A stretch of DNA of 64,000 nucleotides from Actinacidiphila bryophytorum (GCF_016916835.1 NZ_JAFFIX010000017.1:62001-126000); one strand, 5' to 3'. Counted from the first letter of the stretch, positions 38,086 to 47,463 are shown. A program made the numbers and translations. The notes: generated by a model not told the origin, from the sequence alone.

Positions 38086-39500
38086 TCCTGAGTCGTCCCT
38101 TCGTCATCGGCGGATTCCGCGCGCCCGGAGCGGGTGCCGCGGGCGAACGCACCCATACGGGATGCGGTCTCGTACGGGGTGCGGACCGGCCCGGTGTCCT
38201 CGTCGGCCGGCGCCTGTGCGGCCCGGGCCGCGAGCTGCTCCCCGCTGACCTCCCGGCGGCGGCGCTTGGGCAGGCCGCCCGCGGTGGCCCCGGTGATGGG
38301 GGTCTCGGGTACGTCGTCGTCGCCTGGCGCGCGCTCGTGCACGGGCTCGGCCGAGGTGCCCTGCCCGGCTGCCGCGGCCGGCAGGTCGGGGGCCTGCCGC
38401 AGGCCGGCCGGGGCGCGTACCGGCAACTCGCCCGGCGCGGGCGCGCGGTGGTGGGCCGCGCGGGCGACCACCGGGGCCGCCGCCGTACCGGCGGTGACCA
38501 GCAGTGCCTTGGGCAGGAAGAGCACGGCCCGCACACCGCCGTAGGGCGAGCGGGTGTCCACCGACACCGAGAAGCCGTAGCGCGCGGCCAGCACGCCGAT
38601 CACCGCGAAGCCGAACTGCGGCGGGTCGCCGAGCCGGTTGATGTCCAGGTTCTCGCCGCCGCCCAGCCGCTCGACGGCCAGCGAGACCTCCAGCTCGTCC
38701 ATGCCGACGCCCGCGTCGTCGATGACGATCGTGGTGCCGTTGTGCGCGGGCCGCAGCGTGACCTCGACCGAGGTGTTCGGCTGCGAGTGCCGGGTGGCGT
38801 TGTCCAGCAGCTCCGCGACGGCGAGCACGACCGGCTCCACCGCCCGGCTGACCACGTCCACGTCGGGACCGGGGCCGATCTCGACCCGCTGGTAGTCGCG
38901 GATACGGGACTTGGCACCGCGCAGCACGTCGATCAGCGGCGAGGCCGCGCGCTGCCGCCCCGGCCAGGAGCCGCAGAGCACGGCGATGGCCTGCGCGCGC
39001 CGCCCGAACTGCGAGTTGGCGTGGTCGATCTCCATCAGGTCCTGCAGCACGTACGGGCTGTCGTGCCGGTCCTGCATGTCGGAGATGGACAGCTGCTGCT
39101 CGTTCGCCAGCGCCTGGACCGAGCGCATCGCCGCCTTGAGGGTGGCCTTGGCCGACTGGTCGGCCCGCACCCTGGCCTTCTCGACGGCGCCGACGAAGCG
39201 GTTCACCACCAGGTCCATGCGCTCGCCGTACGCCGTGCCCGCCAGCCGCTCGTCCCGCAGGCCCTGCCGGGGGCGGCGGCCGCCCAGCTCCACGGCCGGC
39301 AGCCGGACGTCGACCAGATGGGCGACCTCGGCCTCGCGGACCCTGATGTCCGCCTCGCGGCTGCGCACCTCCTGCTCGGCGGCGGCGAGCCGTTTGCGGA
39401 GCCCGGCCGCGGCGGCGGCCTGCCGCACCCACATCGCGACGGCCGTGACCGCGACGACCGCGACAGGCCAGAACACCGCTCCCGATATGTGACTAGTCAT
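38082..39500 (-). CDS. cvnA: conservon sensor-kinase-like protein
   Basis: A 472-residue membrane protein with an N-terminal anchor (FWPVAVVAVTAVAMWV), a coiled coil (LRKRLAAAEQEVRSREADIR), a dimerisation region and a GHKL ATP-binding domain (VAELLDNATRHSQPN, then TIVIDDAGVGMDELE). The phospho-acceptor His region is atypical, as in other CvnA proteins. The C-terminal 110 residues are disordered and Pro/Arg-rich. The ATG has GAGG 5 nt upstream. It heads the cvnABCD-P450-P450 operon. Confidence 0.92.
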   Translation of the reverse strand: MTSHISGAVFWPVAVVAVTAVAMWVRQAAAAAGLRKRLAAAEQEVRSREADIRVREAEVAHLVDVRLPAVELGGRRPRQGLRDERLAGTAYGERMDLVVNRFVGAVEKARVRADQSAKATLKAAMRSVQALANEQQLSISDMQDRHDSPYVLQDLMEIDHANSQFGRRAQAIAVLCGSWPGRQRAASPLIDVLRGAKSRIRDYQRVEIGPGPDVDVVSRAVEPVVLAVAELLDNATRHSQPNTSVEVTLRPAHNGTTIVIDDAGVGMDELEVSLAVERLGGGENLDINRLGDPPQFGFAVIGVLAARYGFSVSVDTRSPYGGVRAVLFLPKALLVTAGTAAAPVVARAAHHRAPAPGELPVRAPAGLRQAPDLPAAAAGQGTSAEPVHERAPGDDDVPETPITGATAGGLPKRRRREVSGEQLAARAAQAPADEDTGPVRTPYETASRMGAFARGTRSGRAESADDEGTTQE

Positions 39501-39893
39501 CAGATCCTCACGAATTCGGGGAGGCCGATCAGACCGGGGCAGCCCATCGGATCCCGGCGCGTATGGGGCACGCACCGGGACGCGCACAGCGGTCGGCGTG
39601 GTCAAGACCCGACGCGCACACCCGCCACGGGAAGGGATTGCCTGATCATCCTAGCCATCAGTCTGGGGTACAAGAGCCGTCTGGTGAGGGAGTTGTGACA
39701 TCTCGTCAGACGCGGGCCGCGGAGCGGCGCAGCGGGCGTACGGCGGGCGGCACGGCCGGGGTACGGCGGGCGGCGCGGCGGGGGTGCACGCGGTGACCTG
39801 CGGGCAATTGATACGAAACTCAAACTTCGTGTTTTCCGGAAACGGAATACACCTGATCGTTTTCCGCTCACCGGCATAATCGCCGGCGAACCG
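39501..39893. other. non-coding gap upstream of cvnA
   Basis: No gene is supported. On the minus strand a TAGGAT hexamer (39648-39653) about 150 bp ahead of cvnA could be its -10. A GC-rich stretch at 39710-39795 contains imperfect GGCGGGCGGC-type repeats. From 39800 the sequence becomes A/T-rich and includes the palindromes TTTCCGGAAA and CCGGCATAATCGCCGG ahead of the rightward promoter. Confidence 0.4.
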
Positions 39894-39922
39894 TTGATCC
39901 ATAACAACCGCGTCGCTACGAT
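39894..39922 (+). promoter_or_regulatory. HrdB-type promoter of the secreted-protein gene
   Basis: TTGATC and TACGAT are separated by exactly 17 nt, a close match to vegetative Streptomyces promoters. Transcription would start near 39929, giving a 5' leader of about 155 nt. Confidence 0.65.
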
Positions 39923-40084
39923 TGGGCGCGACAGTCGGCCGGAGCAACCCTTCGGCCCAGTTCGCAAGCAGTCCGAGGCCCCGCGCGGCGGCAGGAACAG
40001 AGCTTCCGCCGGGAATTCGGACACGACATCCGGCGCCACAGATGTCCGACGTCGTCCCAGTGTTCCAGAAAAGGGAAACCGGTG

Positions 40085-40501
40085 ATGCGGCCTGTCACCC
40101 TGCAACACGAAATGAGCGATGCCATGAGATTTGCAGTGACCGCCGCCGCCACCCTCGGTGCCGCCGCGCTGATCGCCGGCATGGGCACGGTGAGCGCCCA
40201 AGCCGCCGGCAGCTCCGTCGTCACCCCGAACGCCTGCGAGAACTTCACGCACCCGGACAACTCCAGCGCGACGTACCTCACCAACACGGGTACGAAGAAC
40301 ATGTACACGGGTGCTGACACCACCTGCGGAGTGACGGGGTATCTGAACCCGGGCAACATCTTCAACGCCTACTGCTGGCACGGGAACGCCTCGGGCCAGG
40401 AGTGGATCTATGGCCTGAACTCGTCGACCGGCAAGGCCGGCTGGGTCTACGCGCCGAGCATCGTCAAGGTCAGCGGCACGCTCAACCCCTGCAACCACTG
40501 A
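40085..40501 (+). CDS. small secreted protein, SH3-like
   Basis: A 138-residue precursor. Residues about 14-40 (RFAVTAAATLGAAALIAGMG then TVSAQA) form a signal peptide, leaving a mature protein of about 98 residues with four Cys, probably two disulfides. The end (NSSTGKAGWVYAPSIVKVSG) resembles a bacterial SH3 domain. ATG chosen for AAGGGA 8 nt upstream; a downstream ATG at 40124 would give a shorter signal. A perfect terminator follows, so it is monocistronic. Function unknown. Confidence 0.78.
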   Translation: MRPVTLQHEMSDAMRFAVTAAATLGAAALIAGMGTVSAQAAGSSVVTPNACENFTHPDNSSATYLTNTGTKNMYTGADTTCGVTGYLNPGNIFNAYCWHGNASGQEWIYGLNSSTGKAGWVYAPSIVKVSGTLNPCNH

Positions 40502-40550
40502 CGCCTGCCGCCACAGGCCCGCAGGCCACAGAGGAAAAGCCCCCCGGGGC

Positions 40551-40587
40551 GGCCGCCCGCCGCGTGCACACCACGCGGCGGGCGGCC
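40551..40587. terminator. strong bidirectional terminator
   Basis: A perfect 16-bp stem (GGCCGCCCGCCGCGTG and its complement) with loop CACAC separates the convergent secreted-protein and SDR genes. Confidence 0.8.
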
Positions 40588-40631
40588 TGCCCTTCGCTGC
40601 TCGTCGCCGCCCTTGTCTCCGTCCTACGCTG

Positions 40632-41429
40632 CTACGGCTCGACGGCCGCCTCGACGGCGGCGGCGAATCCGGGGTTGCTGAGCAGGATGCCGCCCTCCAC
40701 CGGCAGCGTCACCCCGGTGATCCAGGCCGCGTCCGACGACGCGAGGAAGGTGACGGCGCCGGCGATGTCAGCCGGCTCGCCGATCCTGCCCAGCGGGTAG
40801 AGCGGCGCCGCGGCGGCGAGCACCGAGTCCCTGCCCTCCCAGGCCGGTGTGCGGATGGTGCCGGGCGCGACCAGGTTGACCCGCACCCCACTGGGCGCCG
40901 CGTGCACGGCCAGCGTGCGGGTCAGCGACATCAGGCCCGCCTTGGCGGCGCTGTAGGAGTGGTTGCCGAAGTAGGACAGGCCGTTGACCGAGCCGACGTT
41001 GACCACCGCGCCGCGCCTGCCGGGTGCCGCCGCCAGGTGCGGCAGCGCGGCCCGGGTGCAGCGCATCGCGCCGACGAGCGTGACGTCGAGGTCCAGCCGC
41101 CAGTCGTCGTCGTCCTCGTCGGTGAAGTCGGCGCGGTGCTCGCCGCACCGGTAGGCGTTGTTGACCAGCACGTCGAGCGTCCCGAAGGCGTCGACCGCCC
41201 GCGCCACGGCCGCGTCCACCGAGGTGCGGTCGGCGACGTCGCAGCGGCACGCCTCGGCCTTCCCGCCCGCCGCCCGGATGGCGCCGGCGGTCCGCTCGGC
41301 CCCCTCCAGGTCGATGTCGGCGATCAGCACCCCGGCGCCCTCGGCGGCGAACCGCCGGGCGGTCGCCTCACCGATGCCGCGTGCCCCGCCAGTGACCATC
41401 ACTGAGAAGTCCGGGAAGCGTCCTCGCAT
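40632..41429 (-). CDS. short-chain dehydrogenase/reductase
   Basis: A 265-residue classical SDR. Cofactor motif TGGARGIGEATARRF, the ADIDLEGAE turn (Asp suggesting NAD), NNAY, catalytic Ser in NVGSVNGLS and YSAAK. The C-terminus VEGGILLSNP is typical. It starts 4 bp after the serine hydrolase gene, so the two form an operon. Substrate is not evident. Confidence 0.9.
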   Translation of the reverse strand: MRGRFPDFSVMVTGGARGIGEATARRFAAEGAGVLIADIDLEGAERTAGAIRAAGGKAEACRCDVADRTSVDAAVARAVDAFGTLDVLVNNAYRCGEHRADFTDEDDDDWRLDLDVTLVGAMRCTRAALPHLAAAPGRRGAVVNVGSVNGLSYFGNHSYSAAKAGLMSLTRTLAVHAAPSGVRVNLVAPGTIRTPAWEGRDSVLAAAAPLYPLGRIGEPADIAGAVTFLASSDAAWITGVTLPVEGGILLSNPGFAAAVEAAVEP

Positions 41430-41433
41430 CCGG

Positions 41434-42612
41434 TCAGCGTATGCACTCGCGCAGCGCCCTGACCAGGGCCTGGGCGCGGGGGTCCGCGGTGACATTGCGC
41501 TGCATGCCGTTGGTGACGTAGCCGAACCCGACCTCGGCTGCGGGGTCGGCGAAGGCCAGGCTGCCGCCGCGTCCCGGGTGGCCGAACGACCCGGGGGCCA
41601 GCAGCGGCGACGCCGGGCCGTGCAGCATGTAGCCGAGGCCGAAGCGGGTGTTGACCACCAGCACCCGGTCCGGCCCGTCCGACTCCGCCGTCCTGGCCGC
41701 GGTCACCGTCGCGGGGGCGAACAGCCGCGGCCCGTCCGCGGGTTCGCCGACCAGGGCGGCGTAGAAGCGGGCCAGCGACCGGGCGGTGGCGATGCCCCCG
41801 GACGCCGCCAGCTCCCCGGCCCGGTAGGCCGGGTCGTTCTCGTCGGGCAGCGGGGTGATCGCGGCGAAGGCCCGCCGGGTGAGCGATACCGGGTCGGCGT
41901 AGGCGTCGTGGACGGACTGCTTGGCGCGGGTGCGCAGGCCGCCGGACACCGCGGGCTCCGGCACCTCGGTGTCCGCGATCCTGCCGACCTGTCCCACCCG
42001 GTCCTCGGGCAGTCCTATCCACAGGTCCAGGCCCAGCGGCCGGCTGATCTCCTCGGCCACGAAGCGGCCGATCGAGCGTCCCGAGGCGCGCAGCACCAGC
42101 TCGCCGGCCAGCCAGCTGAAGGTCTGCGCGTGGTAGCCGTGTTCCACGCCGGGCCGGAAAAGCGGCTGCTGCGCGGCGACCGCCCGCGGCCCGCTCACCC
42201 CGTCGAGCGCCTGCCCCGGTGTGAGCGGCACGTCGAGCGCGGGCACCCCTGCCCGGTGCGCGAGCACGTCGCGTACCGTCACCCGCTCCTTGCCGCGCGC
42301 CTTGAACTCCGGCCAGTACGCCCCCACCGGCGCGTCCAGGTCCAGCTGGCCGCGCTGGTGGAGCAGCAGCAGGCAGGCCGCAGCCACGCCCTTCGTCGCC
42401 GAGCGCACCGTCTGCGCGGTGTCCTGCCGCCACGGGCCGCCGCTCCCGTCGGGCGCCGCCGTGCCGGCCCACAGGTCGACGACCTTGCGCCCCCGCCGGT
42501 AGACCGCGACCGCCGCGCCCCGGTCGCCGCGCCGTTCGAAATTCCCCGCGAAGGCGGCGCGGACCGGCTCGTAACCGGGCTCCACCGCCCCCTGCACCTC
42601 GGTGACGTCCAT
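41434..42612 (-). CDS. serine hydrolase of the beta-lactamase/EstB family
   Basis: A 392-residue class C-like hydrolase without a signal peptide. The nucleophile is in VRSATKGVAAA (SxxK), the Tyr motif region is EHGYHAQTFSW, and a late GHPGRGGSLAF corresponds to the third motif. Cytoplasmic members are esterases or D-aminopeptidases rather than beta-lactamases. It is the promoter-proximal partner of the SDR, suggesting joint ester or lactone metabolism. Confidence 0.87.
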   Translation of the reverse strand: MDVTEVQGAVEPGYEPVRAAFAGNFERRGDRGAAVAVYRRGRKVVDLWAGTAAPDGSGGPWRQDTAQTVRSATKGVAAACLLLLHQRGQLDLDAPVGAYWPEFKARGKERVTVRDVLAHRAGVPALDVPLTPGQALDGVSGPRAVAAQQPLFRPGVEHGYHAQTFSWLAGELVLRASGRSIGRFVAEEISRPLGLDLWIGLPEDRVGQVGRIADTEVPEPAVSGGLRTRAKQSVHDAYADPVSLTRRAFAAITPLPDENDPAYRAGELAASGGIATARSLARFYAALVGEPADGPRLFAPATVTAARTAESDGPDRVLVVNTRFGLGYMLHGPASPLLAPGSFGHPGRGGSLAFADPAAEVGFGYVTNGMQRNVTADPRAQALVRALRECIR

Positions 42613-42700
42613 CGACCCGCCCCCCTTCCCTTCACCACGGCCCCTGCGGCCCTTCCACCTCCATGGTGCACGAGGGGTGTGACAGCCGGGCAACGGGTAG

Positions 42701-42805
42701 CGGCCCCGGCGCGTGAAGCACGCCGGGGCCGCGGAAAGCGCGGCGGGCCCGTTACGGGACCGCGGTCCTGGTGGTTGCGACCAGGTGCGGTCCCGTACGG
42801 GCCCG
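42701..42805 (-). terminator. paired terminator hairpins after the cellulase gene
   Basis: Two stem-loops: CGGCCCCGGCG / CGCCGGGGCCG (42701-42731), and a larger imperfect one spanning 42744-42805 whose arms begin CGGGCCCGT and end ACGGGCCCG. They lie just downstream of the leftward cellulase gene. Confidence 0.75.
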
Positions 42806-42829
42806 GTGGGGGGATCCGCTAACGAGGTG

Positions 42830-44614
42830 CTACGAAAGCGGCGGGTATGCGTTGGCGATCAGCTGGTGGAACTGGGCCGAGAACCAGTGGCCCGCCAGCG
42901 GCGCGTCGGGCAGGGCGCCCGTCGGGTTGTTGCCGTTGCGTGCGTTGCCGCCGTAGGTCGGGTCGCACATCTGGTCGAAGCCCTTGCCCTCGTCGTTGCT
43001 GATGGCAGAGCTCGCACCGTCCGACTCGCCCGGAGGCTTGACCCACACGTAGGCGTCGATGCTCGTCGCCGGAGCGGCGGTCGGCCGTGCGCCGATGCCC
43101 GCACCGGACTGGTTGCACCAGTTGCCCGCGTGGATGCGGCGGTCGATACGGCCACCGTTCACGTAGGTGTCGACACTGGTCGTGGCGCCGGGGCCGGTGG
43201 GACGCGACGAGCCGCCCCAGCCGTTGCGGCTGGTGTCGATCAGCATGCCGATGTTGGAGGAGAAGCCGTCGGAGACCAGCTGGTTGCGCAGGCCGACCGC
43301 GTAGGACTGCTCGTCCACGTAGTTGTTCCAGTCAACCCACTTGGACTGGCGCACCGTCGTGCCGTTGACGTTGTCCGTCACCTTGAAGTAAGGCTCCACG
43401 GTGGCGCTGTAGTTGGCCGTGTTGACGATGAAGCCCTGCACGTCGGCCACGCTGGCGCCGTTGGTCGTCGCGACCTTGTAGAACTCCTGCGCGGAGGGAC
43501 CGAGGTTGCTGTCCCAGCCGAGCCAGGCGTGGTGGCCGGCGTCGAGGTAGTTGTACGTGTTGCCGAGCGCGCCCAGCTTCGCGAGGGCGTAGCTGACGCC
43601 CTTCTCGTAGTTGCCGTTCGCCTTCATCGTCGCGCACGCGTCGGTGGAACCGGCGGTGCCGCCCGCGTTGGTGACCAGGTTGGGCAGCGAGTCGGGCTCG
43701 ATGATGTTGACGATCCGCAGACCCGAGTAGGCGGAGTTGCCCTCGAGGGCGGCGATCGGGTCGATGTACTCGGTCTGGTAGCGGCCGATGTCCGTCGGGC
43801 CGAGCTCACCGTTGGAGGCCAGCGCCGAGCAGTCGCGGCCGGGCAGGTCGTAGATGACCAGCTCGATGGTCAGCGGCTGGCCCGCGGCCTGCTGCACCGC
43901 GGCGTCCAGGTGGGCCTTGAGGCCCATGCCGCCGTTCACGCCGTTGATCGCGGCGATCCGGTCGAGCCACACGGCGGTCGACTGGTTGGCGATGGCCTGG
44001 CCACCGTCACCGGCGGCCAGCGCGGACCACTCGGAGTTGACGTAGCCCTTGGCCCCGACGTAGGGGTTGTCCACCTTCTGGCCGGGCGGCGGAGTCGTCG
44101 GCGGAGTGGTCGGCGGAGTGGTGGGAGGCGTCGTCGGCGGCGTGGTCGGCGGCGTCGTGGGAGGCGTGGTGGGCGGAGTGGTGCCGGTGCCGCCACCGCA
44201 CGCGACACCGTTCAGGGTGAACGCCGTCGGCGAGGTGTTGGTGCCGCTGTACGACCCGTTGAAGCCGAAGGTCGCCGTCCCGCCGGTCGCCACTGCACCG
44301 TTGTACGAAAGGTTGGCCGCGGTGACGGCCTTCCCGCTCTGAGTGACGGTGGCGTTCCAGCTCTGCGTGATCTGCTGGTTGCCTGCGAAGCTCCAGCCGA
44401 GGTTCCAGCTGGTCAGAGCCGGGCCGGTGTTGGTGATCGTCACCTGCGTCGTGAAGCCGGTGTCCCACTGGCTCACGTTGTAGGCGACCGAGCAGCCGGC
44501 CGTGGCGGCGGAGGCGGACGAGGTGCTGAGAGCAGCGGCCACACCGCCTGACGCGACGACCATCAGACCTGCGGCCAGTGCCGCGGTTCTGCGTCGGACT
44601 ATCGGGACTGCCAT
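42830..44614 (-). CDS. secreted GH6 cellobiohydrolase with CBM2
   Basis: A 594-residue secreted exoglucanase. Signal peptide: RRRTAALAAGLMVVASGGVA to about residue 37. CBM2 cellulose-binding module at about 38-140 (CSVAYNVSQWDTGFTTQVTI). A (TPPT)n linker at about 145-175. The GH6 catalytic domain follows, with IYDLPGRDCSALASNGEL containing the catalytic Asp, the WVKPPGESDGASS loop of exo-acting enzymes, and CDPTYGG. It hydrolyses cellulose chains from the non-reducing end to cellobiose. The ATG has GGAGG 10 nt upstream, and a CebR-type operator lies 100 bp upstream. Confidence 0.96.
   Translation of the reverse strand: MAVPIVRRRTAALAAGLMVVASGGVAAALSTSSASAATAGCSVAYNVSQWDTGFTTQVTITNTGPALTSWNLGWSFAGNQQITQSWNATVTQSGKAVTAANLSYNGAVATGGTATFGFNGSYSGTNTSPTAFTLNGVACGGGTGTTPPTTPPTTPPTTPPTTPPTTPPTTPPTTPPPGQKVDNPYVGAKGYVNSEWSALAAGDGGQAIANQSTAVWLDRIAAINGVNGGMGLKAHLDAAVQQAAGQPLTIELVIYDLPGRDCSALASNGELGPTDIGRYQTEYIDPIAALEGNSAYSGLRIVNIIEPDSLPNLVTNAGGTAGSTDACATMKANGNYEKGVSYALAKLGALGNTYNYLDAGHHAWLGWDSNLGPSAQEFYKVATTNGASVADVQGFIVNTANYSATVEPYFKVTDNVNGTTVRQSKWVDWNNYVDEQSYAVGLRNQLVSDGFSSNIGMLIDTSRNGWGGSSRPTGPGATTSVDTYVNGGRIDRRIHAGNWCNQSGAGIGARPTAAPATSIDAYVWVKPPGESDGASSAISNDEGKGFDQMCDPTYGGNARNGNNPTGALPDAPLAGHWFSAQFHQLIANAYPPLS
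44088..44185. repeat. 12-bp-type tandem repeats coding the Pro/Thr linker
   Basis: Repeats of the type GGCGGAGTGGTC / GGCGTCGTGGGA code for the TPPT linker between CBM2 and GH6. Coding low-complexity sequence, prone to length change. Confidence 0.85.
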
Positions 44615-44714
44615 GTGCGAACAACCTCCATAGGGGGGATGGGCCTTCGAAGGGGCTTCGAGAGGTCATGGGAGGTGGTGCGGTGATTCATTGGTCGGTT
44701 ACACGCTCTTAACG

Positions 44715-44728
44715 TGGGAGCGCTCCCA
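44715..44728. promoter_or_regulatory. CebR operator
   Basis: TGGGAGCGCTCCCA is the perfect 14-bp palindrome bound by CebR, the cellobiose-responsive LacI-family repressor of Streptomyces. It sits 100 bp upstream of the cellulase start, so induction by cellobiose or cellotriose is expected. Confidence 0.92.
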
Positions 44729-44730
44729 TA

Positions 44731-45050
44731 GTGCGGAGCCGTCCTGCTCCTGTCAATGCTTGAAGCACGACAAGGCGTCCCGGGTCAGGGTGAGTTATCC
44801 CCTGACTCCCGCGTAGCCGCAGGTCACGCCGGTCAGCGCGCGGCGGGCCGCGCCGCCCGACTGCCGCCGCCCGCAGCCGCGGCCCGCCCCGGCTTCGCGG
44901 CCCGAAGCCCCGGCGCGCGCACGCGCCACAACTGCCGCACGGGGGCGGGGCAGTGACGGGGCGGCAGCGCGGCGGGGGCGGGGGCCTGGGCGGCGGGGCA
45001 TCGCTCACGGGTGCCGGCGCGGGCGCCGGCGGAGGTGCCGGCGGAGGTGC
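44731..45050. other. non-coding gap upstream of the cellulase gene
   Basis: About 320 bp between the CebR box and the end of the FAD dehydrogenase gene. Very GC-rich, with GCCGGCG-type short repeats near 45015-45040. I see no gene, clear terminator or promoter beyond the CebR region. Confidence 0.5.
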
Positions 45051-46745
45051 CTACGCGGTGGCCGCCGCGGCGGCCCTTCCCGCGGTCCGCCCGGAGAAGA
45101 TGCATCCGCCCAGGAACGTCCCCTCAAGCGACCGGTAGCCGTGCATCCCGCCGCCGCCGAAGCCGGCCGCCTCGCCGGCCGCGTACAGCCCGCCCAGCGG
45201 CTCGCCGCGACCGCCACCCGGCCCGTCCGCGGAGCCGGCGGGCGACGGCGGCGCAAGGACCCGCCCGTCGAGGTCCGTCTCCAGCCCGCCCAGCGACTTC
45301 CGCGTCAGGATGTTCAGCCGCACCGCGATCAGCGGCCCCGCCTTCGGGTCGAGCAGCCGGTGCGGGGAGGCGGTGCGGATCAGCTTGTCGCCGATATAGT
45401 TCCGCGCCCCGCGAATCGCCGTGACCTGCAGGTCCTTCGTGTACGTATTCGCGATCTCCCGGTCCCTCGCCTCGATTTCGCGCCGCAGCGCGCCCTCGTC
45501 GACCAGGCCCTCGCCGGTAAGTGCGTTCATGCCCCGCACAAGGGCGCCGAGTTCGCTCTCCACGACGAAGTCGGCACCGTTCCGCTTGAAGGCCTCGACC
45601 GGGCCGGGAGCGCCGGGCAGCACCCTTTTGAGCACCTCGCGCACACTGCGACCGGTGAGGTCGGGATTCTGCTCCGAGCCGGAAAGGGCGAACTCCTTCT
45701 CGATGATCTTCTGGGTCAGGACGAACCACGTGTATTCGTGCCCGGTACGCATGATGTGTTCGAGCGTGCCGAGCGTGTCGAATCCGGGGAAATAGGGTAC
45801 GGGCAGCCGTTTTCCGGTCGCGTCGAGCCACAGGGACGAGGGTCCGGGAAGAATGCGGATTCCGTGCCTGGCCCAGATCGGGTTCCAGTTCTCGATGCCC
45901 TCGGTGTAGTGCCACATCCGGTCGCCGTTGATACCCGACGCACCCGCCGACTCCGCTATGCCGAGCATCAGGCCGTCGACATGCGCGGGCACACCGGACA
46001 GCAGCTTGCGCGGCGCCTTGCCGAGCCGCTGCGGCCAGGCCGCGCGCACCAGGTCGTGGTTGCCGCCGATACCGCCGCTGGTGACGACGACTGCCTGCGC
46101 CTTGAGGGCGAATTCACCCGCGACCTCCCGTGAACTGGCCTTGCCGCGGGCCGCGCTGCTTGCCACGAGAACCTCGCCGGTCACCCCGTCGACGGCGCCG
46201 CCGCTCGTGCTCAGTCCGGTCACCCGGTGCCGGAAGCGCAGCTCGACCCGCCCCCGGGCGACCGCCTCCCGCACCCGGCGCTCGAACGGCTCCACCACGC
46301 CGGGGCCGGTGCCCCACGTGATGTGGAAGCGCGGCACCGAATTGCCGGGGCCGGTCGCCAGGAAGCCGCCGCGCTCGGCCCAGCCGACGACGGGGAAGAG
46401 CCGCAGGCCCTGCTCGCGCAGCCACGCCCGCTTCTCGCCCGAGGCGAAGTCCACGTAACCTTCGGCCCACTGCCGCGGCCAGTGGTCCTCGGGCCGGTCG
46501 AAACCGGCTGTTCCCAGCCAGTCCTGGAGCGCCAGCTCGGCGCTGTCCTTGATCCGCATCCGGCGCTGCTCGGGAGAGTCGACGAAGAACAGCCCGCCGA
46601 AGGACCAGAAGGCCTGCCCGCCCAGCGACGCCTCCGGCTCCTGGTCGACCAGGATCACCTTCCGCCCGGCATCGGCCAGCTCGGCGGTGGCCACCAGCCC
46701 CGCCAGACCCGCACCCACCACGACGACGTCCGCGTCCAGCGCCAT
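45051..46745 (-). CDS. FAD-binding dehydrogenase (KsdD/fumarate reductase-like)
   Basis: A 564-residue flavoprotein. The N-terminal FAD motif is DVVVVGAGLAGLVATAELAD, followed by VDQEPEASLGGQAFWSFGG. The C-terminal flavin motif is GLYAAGEAAGFGGGGMHGY. The middle VVVTSGGIGGNHDLVRAAWP is typical of the succinate dehydrogenase/3-ketosteroid 1-dehydrogenase superfamily. A Ser/Gly/Pro-rich insertion lies near residue 500. The substrate is not evident; a steroid or related enone is possible. Monocistronic by spacing. Confidence 0.88.
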   Translation of the reverse strand: MALDADVVVVGAGLAGLVATAELADAGRKVILVDQEPEASLGGQAFWSFGGLFFVDSPEQRRMRIKDSAELALQDWLGTAGFDRPEDHWPRQWAEGYVDFASGEKRAWLREQGLRLFPVVGWAERGGFLATGPGNSVPRFHITWGTGPGVVEPFERRVREAVARGRVELRFRHRVTGLSTSGGAVDGVTGEVLVASSAARGKASSREVAGEFALKAQAVVVTSGGIGGNHDLVRAAWPQRLGKAPRKLLSGVPAHVDGLMLGIAESAGASGINGDRMWHYTEGIENWNPIWARHGIRILPGPSSLWLDATGKRLPVPYFPGFDTLGTLEHIMRTGHEYTWFVLTQKIIEKEFALSGSEQNPDLTGRSVREVLKRVLPGAPGPVEAFKRNGADFVVESELGALVRGMNALTGEGLVDEGALRREIEARDREIANTYTKDLQVTAIRGARNYIGDKLIRTASPHRLLDPKAGPLIAVRLNILTRKSLGGLETDLDGRVLAPPSPAGSADGPGGGRGEPLGGLYAAGEAAGFGGGGMHGYRSLEGTFLGGCIFSGRTAGRAAAAATA

Positions 46746-46816
46746 CCGCCCGCCTCCAGCTCCACGTGTCTGTTGCCACGGCCCCGTTGTCGCGGCTCGC
46801 CACGGCCTACTCAGTG

Positions 46817-46830
46817 GTAATGCACGTTAC
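46817..46830. promoter_or_regulatory. possible operator upstream of the FAD dehydrogenase
   Basis: GTAATGCACGTTAC is an inverted repeat (GTAA-N6-TTAC) 72 bp ahead of the start, in the only 214-bp gap serving the gene. TetR-type regulators often bind such dyads; no regulator is adjacent. Confidence 0.35.
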
Positions 46831-46959
46831 GCGAGCCACCCCCGCCAGGTCAGCGCCCCTGCGCAAGGCCGGCGGCGGCTGTGCGCGGCGGCGGGCGCAG
46901 GCCGGCGCATATGCGGGCGTTTCCCGTTCGTACGACCGGATGCCGCGGGTGTTTCCCGC

Positions 46960-47463
46960 TCATCCGATGACAAGCCGCCATCTCATCTCACCGTCGTCCC
47001 ACTCGTCCGTGGCGGTGAGGCCTGCCGCGGCAGCCACCGCGGAGGACGCCCGGTGGTCGGGATGTATGTGAGCGACCACTGCCTTGACTCCCTGCGCGCC
47101 CAGCCAGGCCACCAGGGCGCGCGCCGCTTCGGTCGCGATGCCCTGCCCCTGCCACGGCGTCCCCACCACCCAGGCGATCTCCGCCCGCTCACCGACGACG
47201 GTCGCCTGCACCGTCCCGGTCAGGCAGTCCGCAGAATCCAGCCGCACCACCCAGTTGCACCACGACACCGCGGGGTCACCCGATCCGGTGACCAGCCGCT
47301 CGTACCGCGCCCGCAGCCCCTGCGGAGTGTGCGGGGCGCCGCCGATGAAGTCGTGCAGCCGCGGGTCGCCCAGGACCTCGGCCATTTCCTCCGCATAGCG
47401 CACCTCCAGCGGCAGCAGCGTCAGCCGCTCCGTCCCGATGACCTCCGCGTCCACTGCCCGCAT
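46960..47463 (-). CDS. GNAT-family N-acetyltransferase
   Basis: A 167-residue acetyltransferase of the RimJ/RimL-like type. Starts MRAVDAEVIGTERLTLLPLE; the acetyl-CoA loop is VVGTPWQGQGIATEAARALV. The C-terminus TATDEWDDGEMRWRLVIG completes the fold. It probably acetylates an amino group of a small molecule or protein N-terminus; the acceptor is unknown. Divergent from the tricorn protease gene. Confidence 0.85.
   Translation of the reverse strand: MRAVDAEVIGTERLTLLPLEVRYAEEMAEVLGDPRLHDFIGGAPHTPQGLRARYERLVTGSGDPAVSWCNWVVRLDSADCLTGTVQATVVGERAEIAWVVGTPWQGQGIATEAARALVAWLGAQGVKAVVAHIHPDHRASSAVAAAAGLTATDEWDDGEMRWRLVIG

Noticed and set aside
40632..42612. Beta-lactamase resistance gene
   Set aside because: The SxxK protein has no signal peptide, is coupled to an SDR and matches cytoplasmic esterase-type serine hydrolases.
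44088..44185. Short tandem repeats as a CRISPR or mobile element
   Set aside because: They are in frame and encode the Thr/Pro linker of the cellulase.
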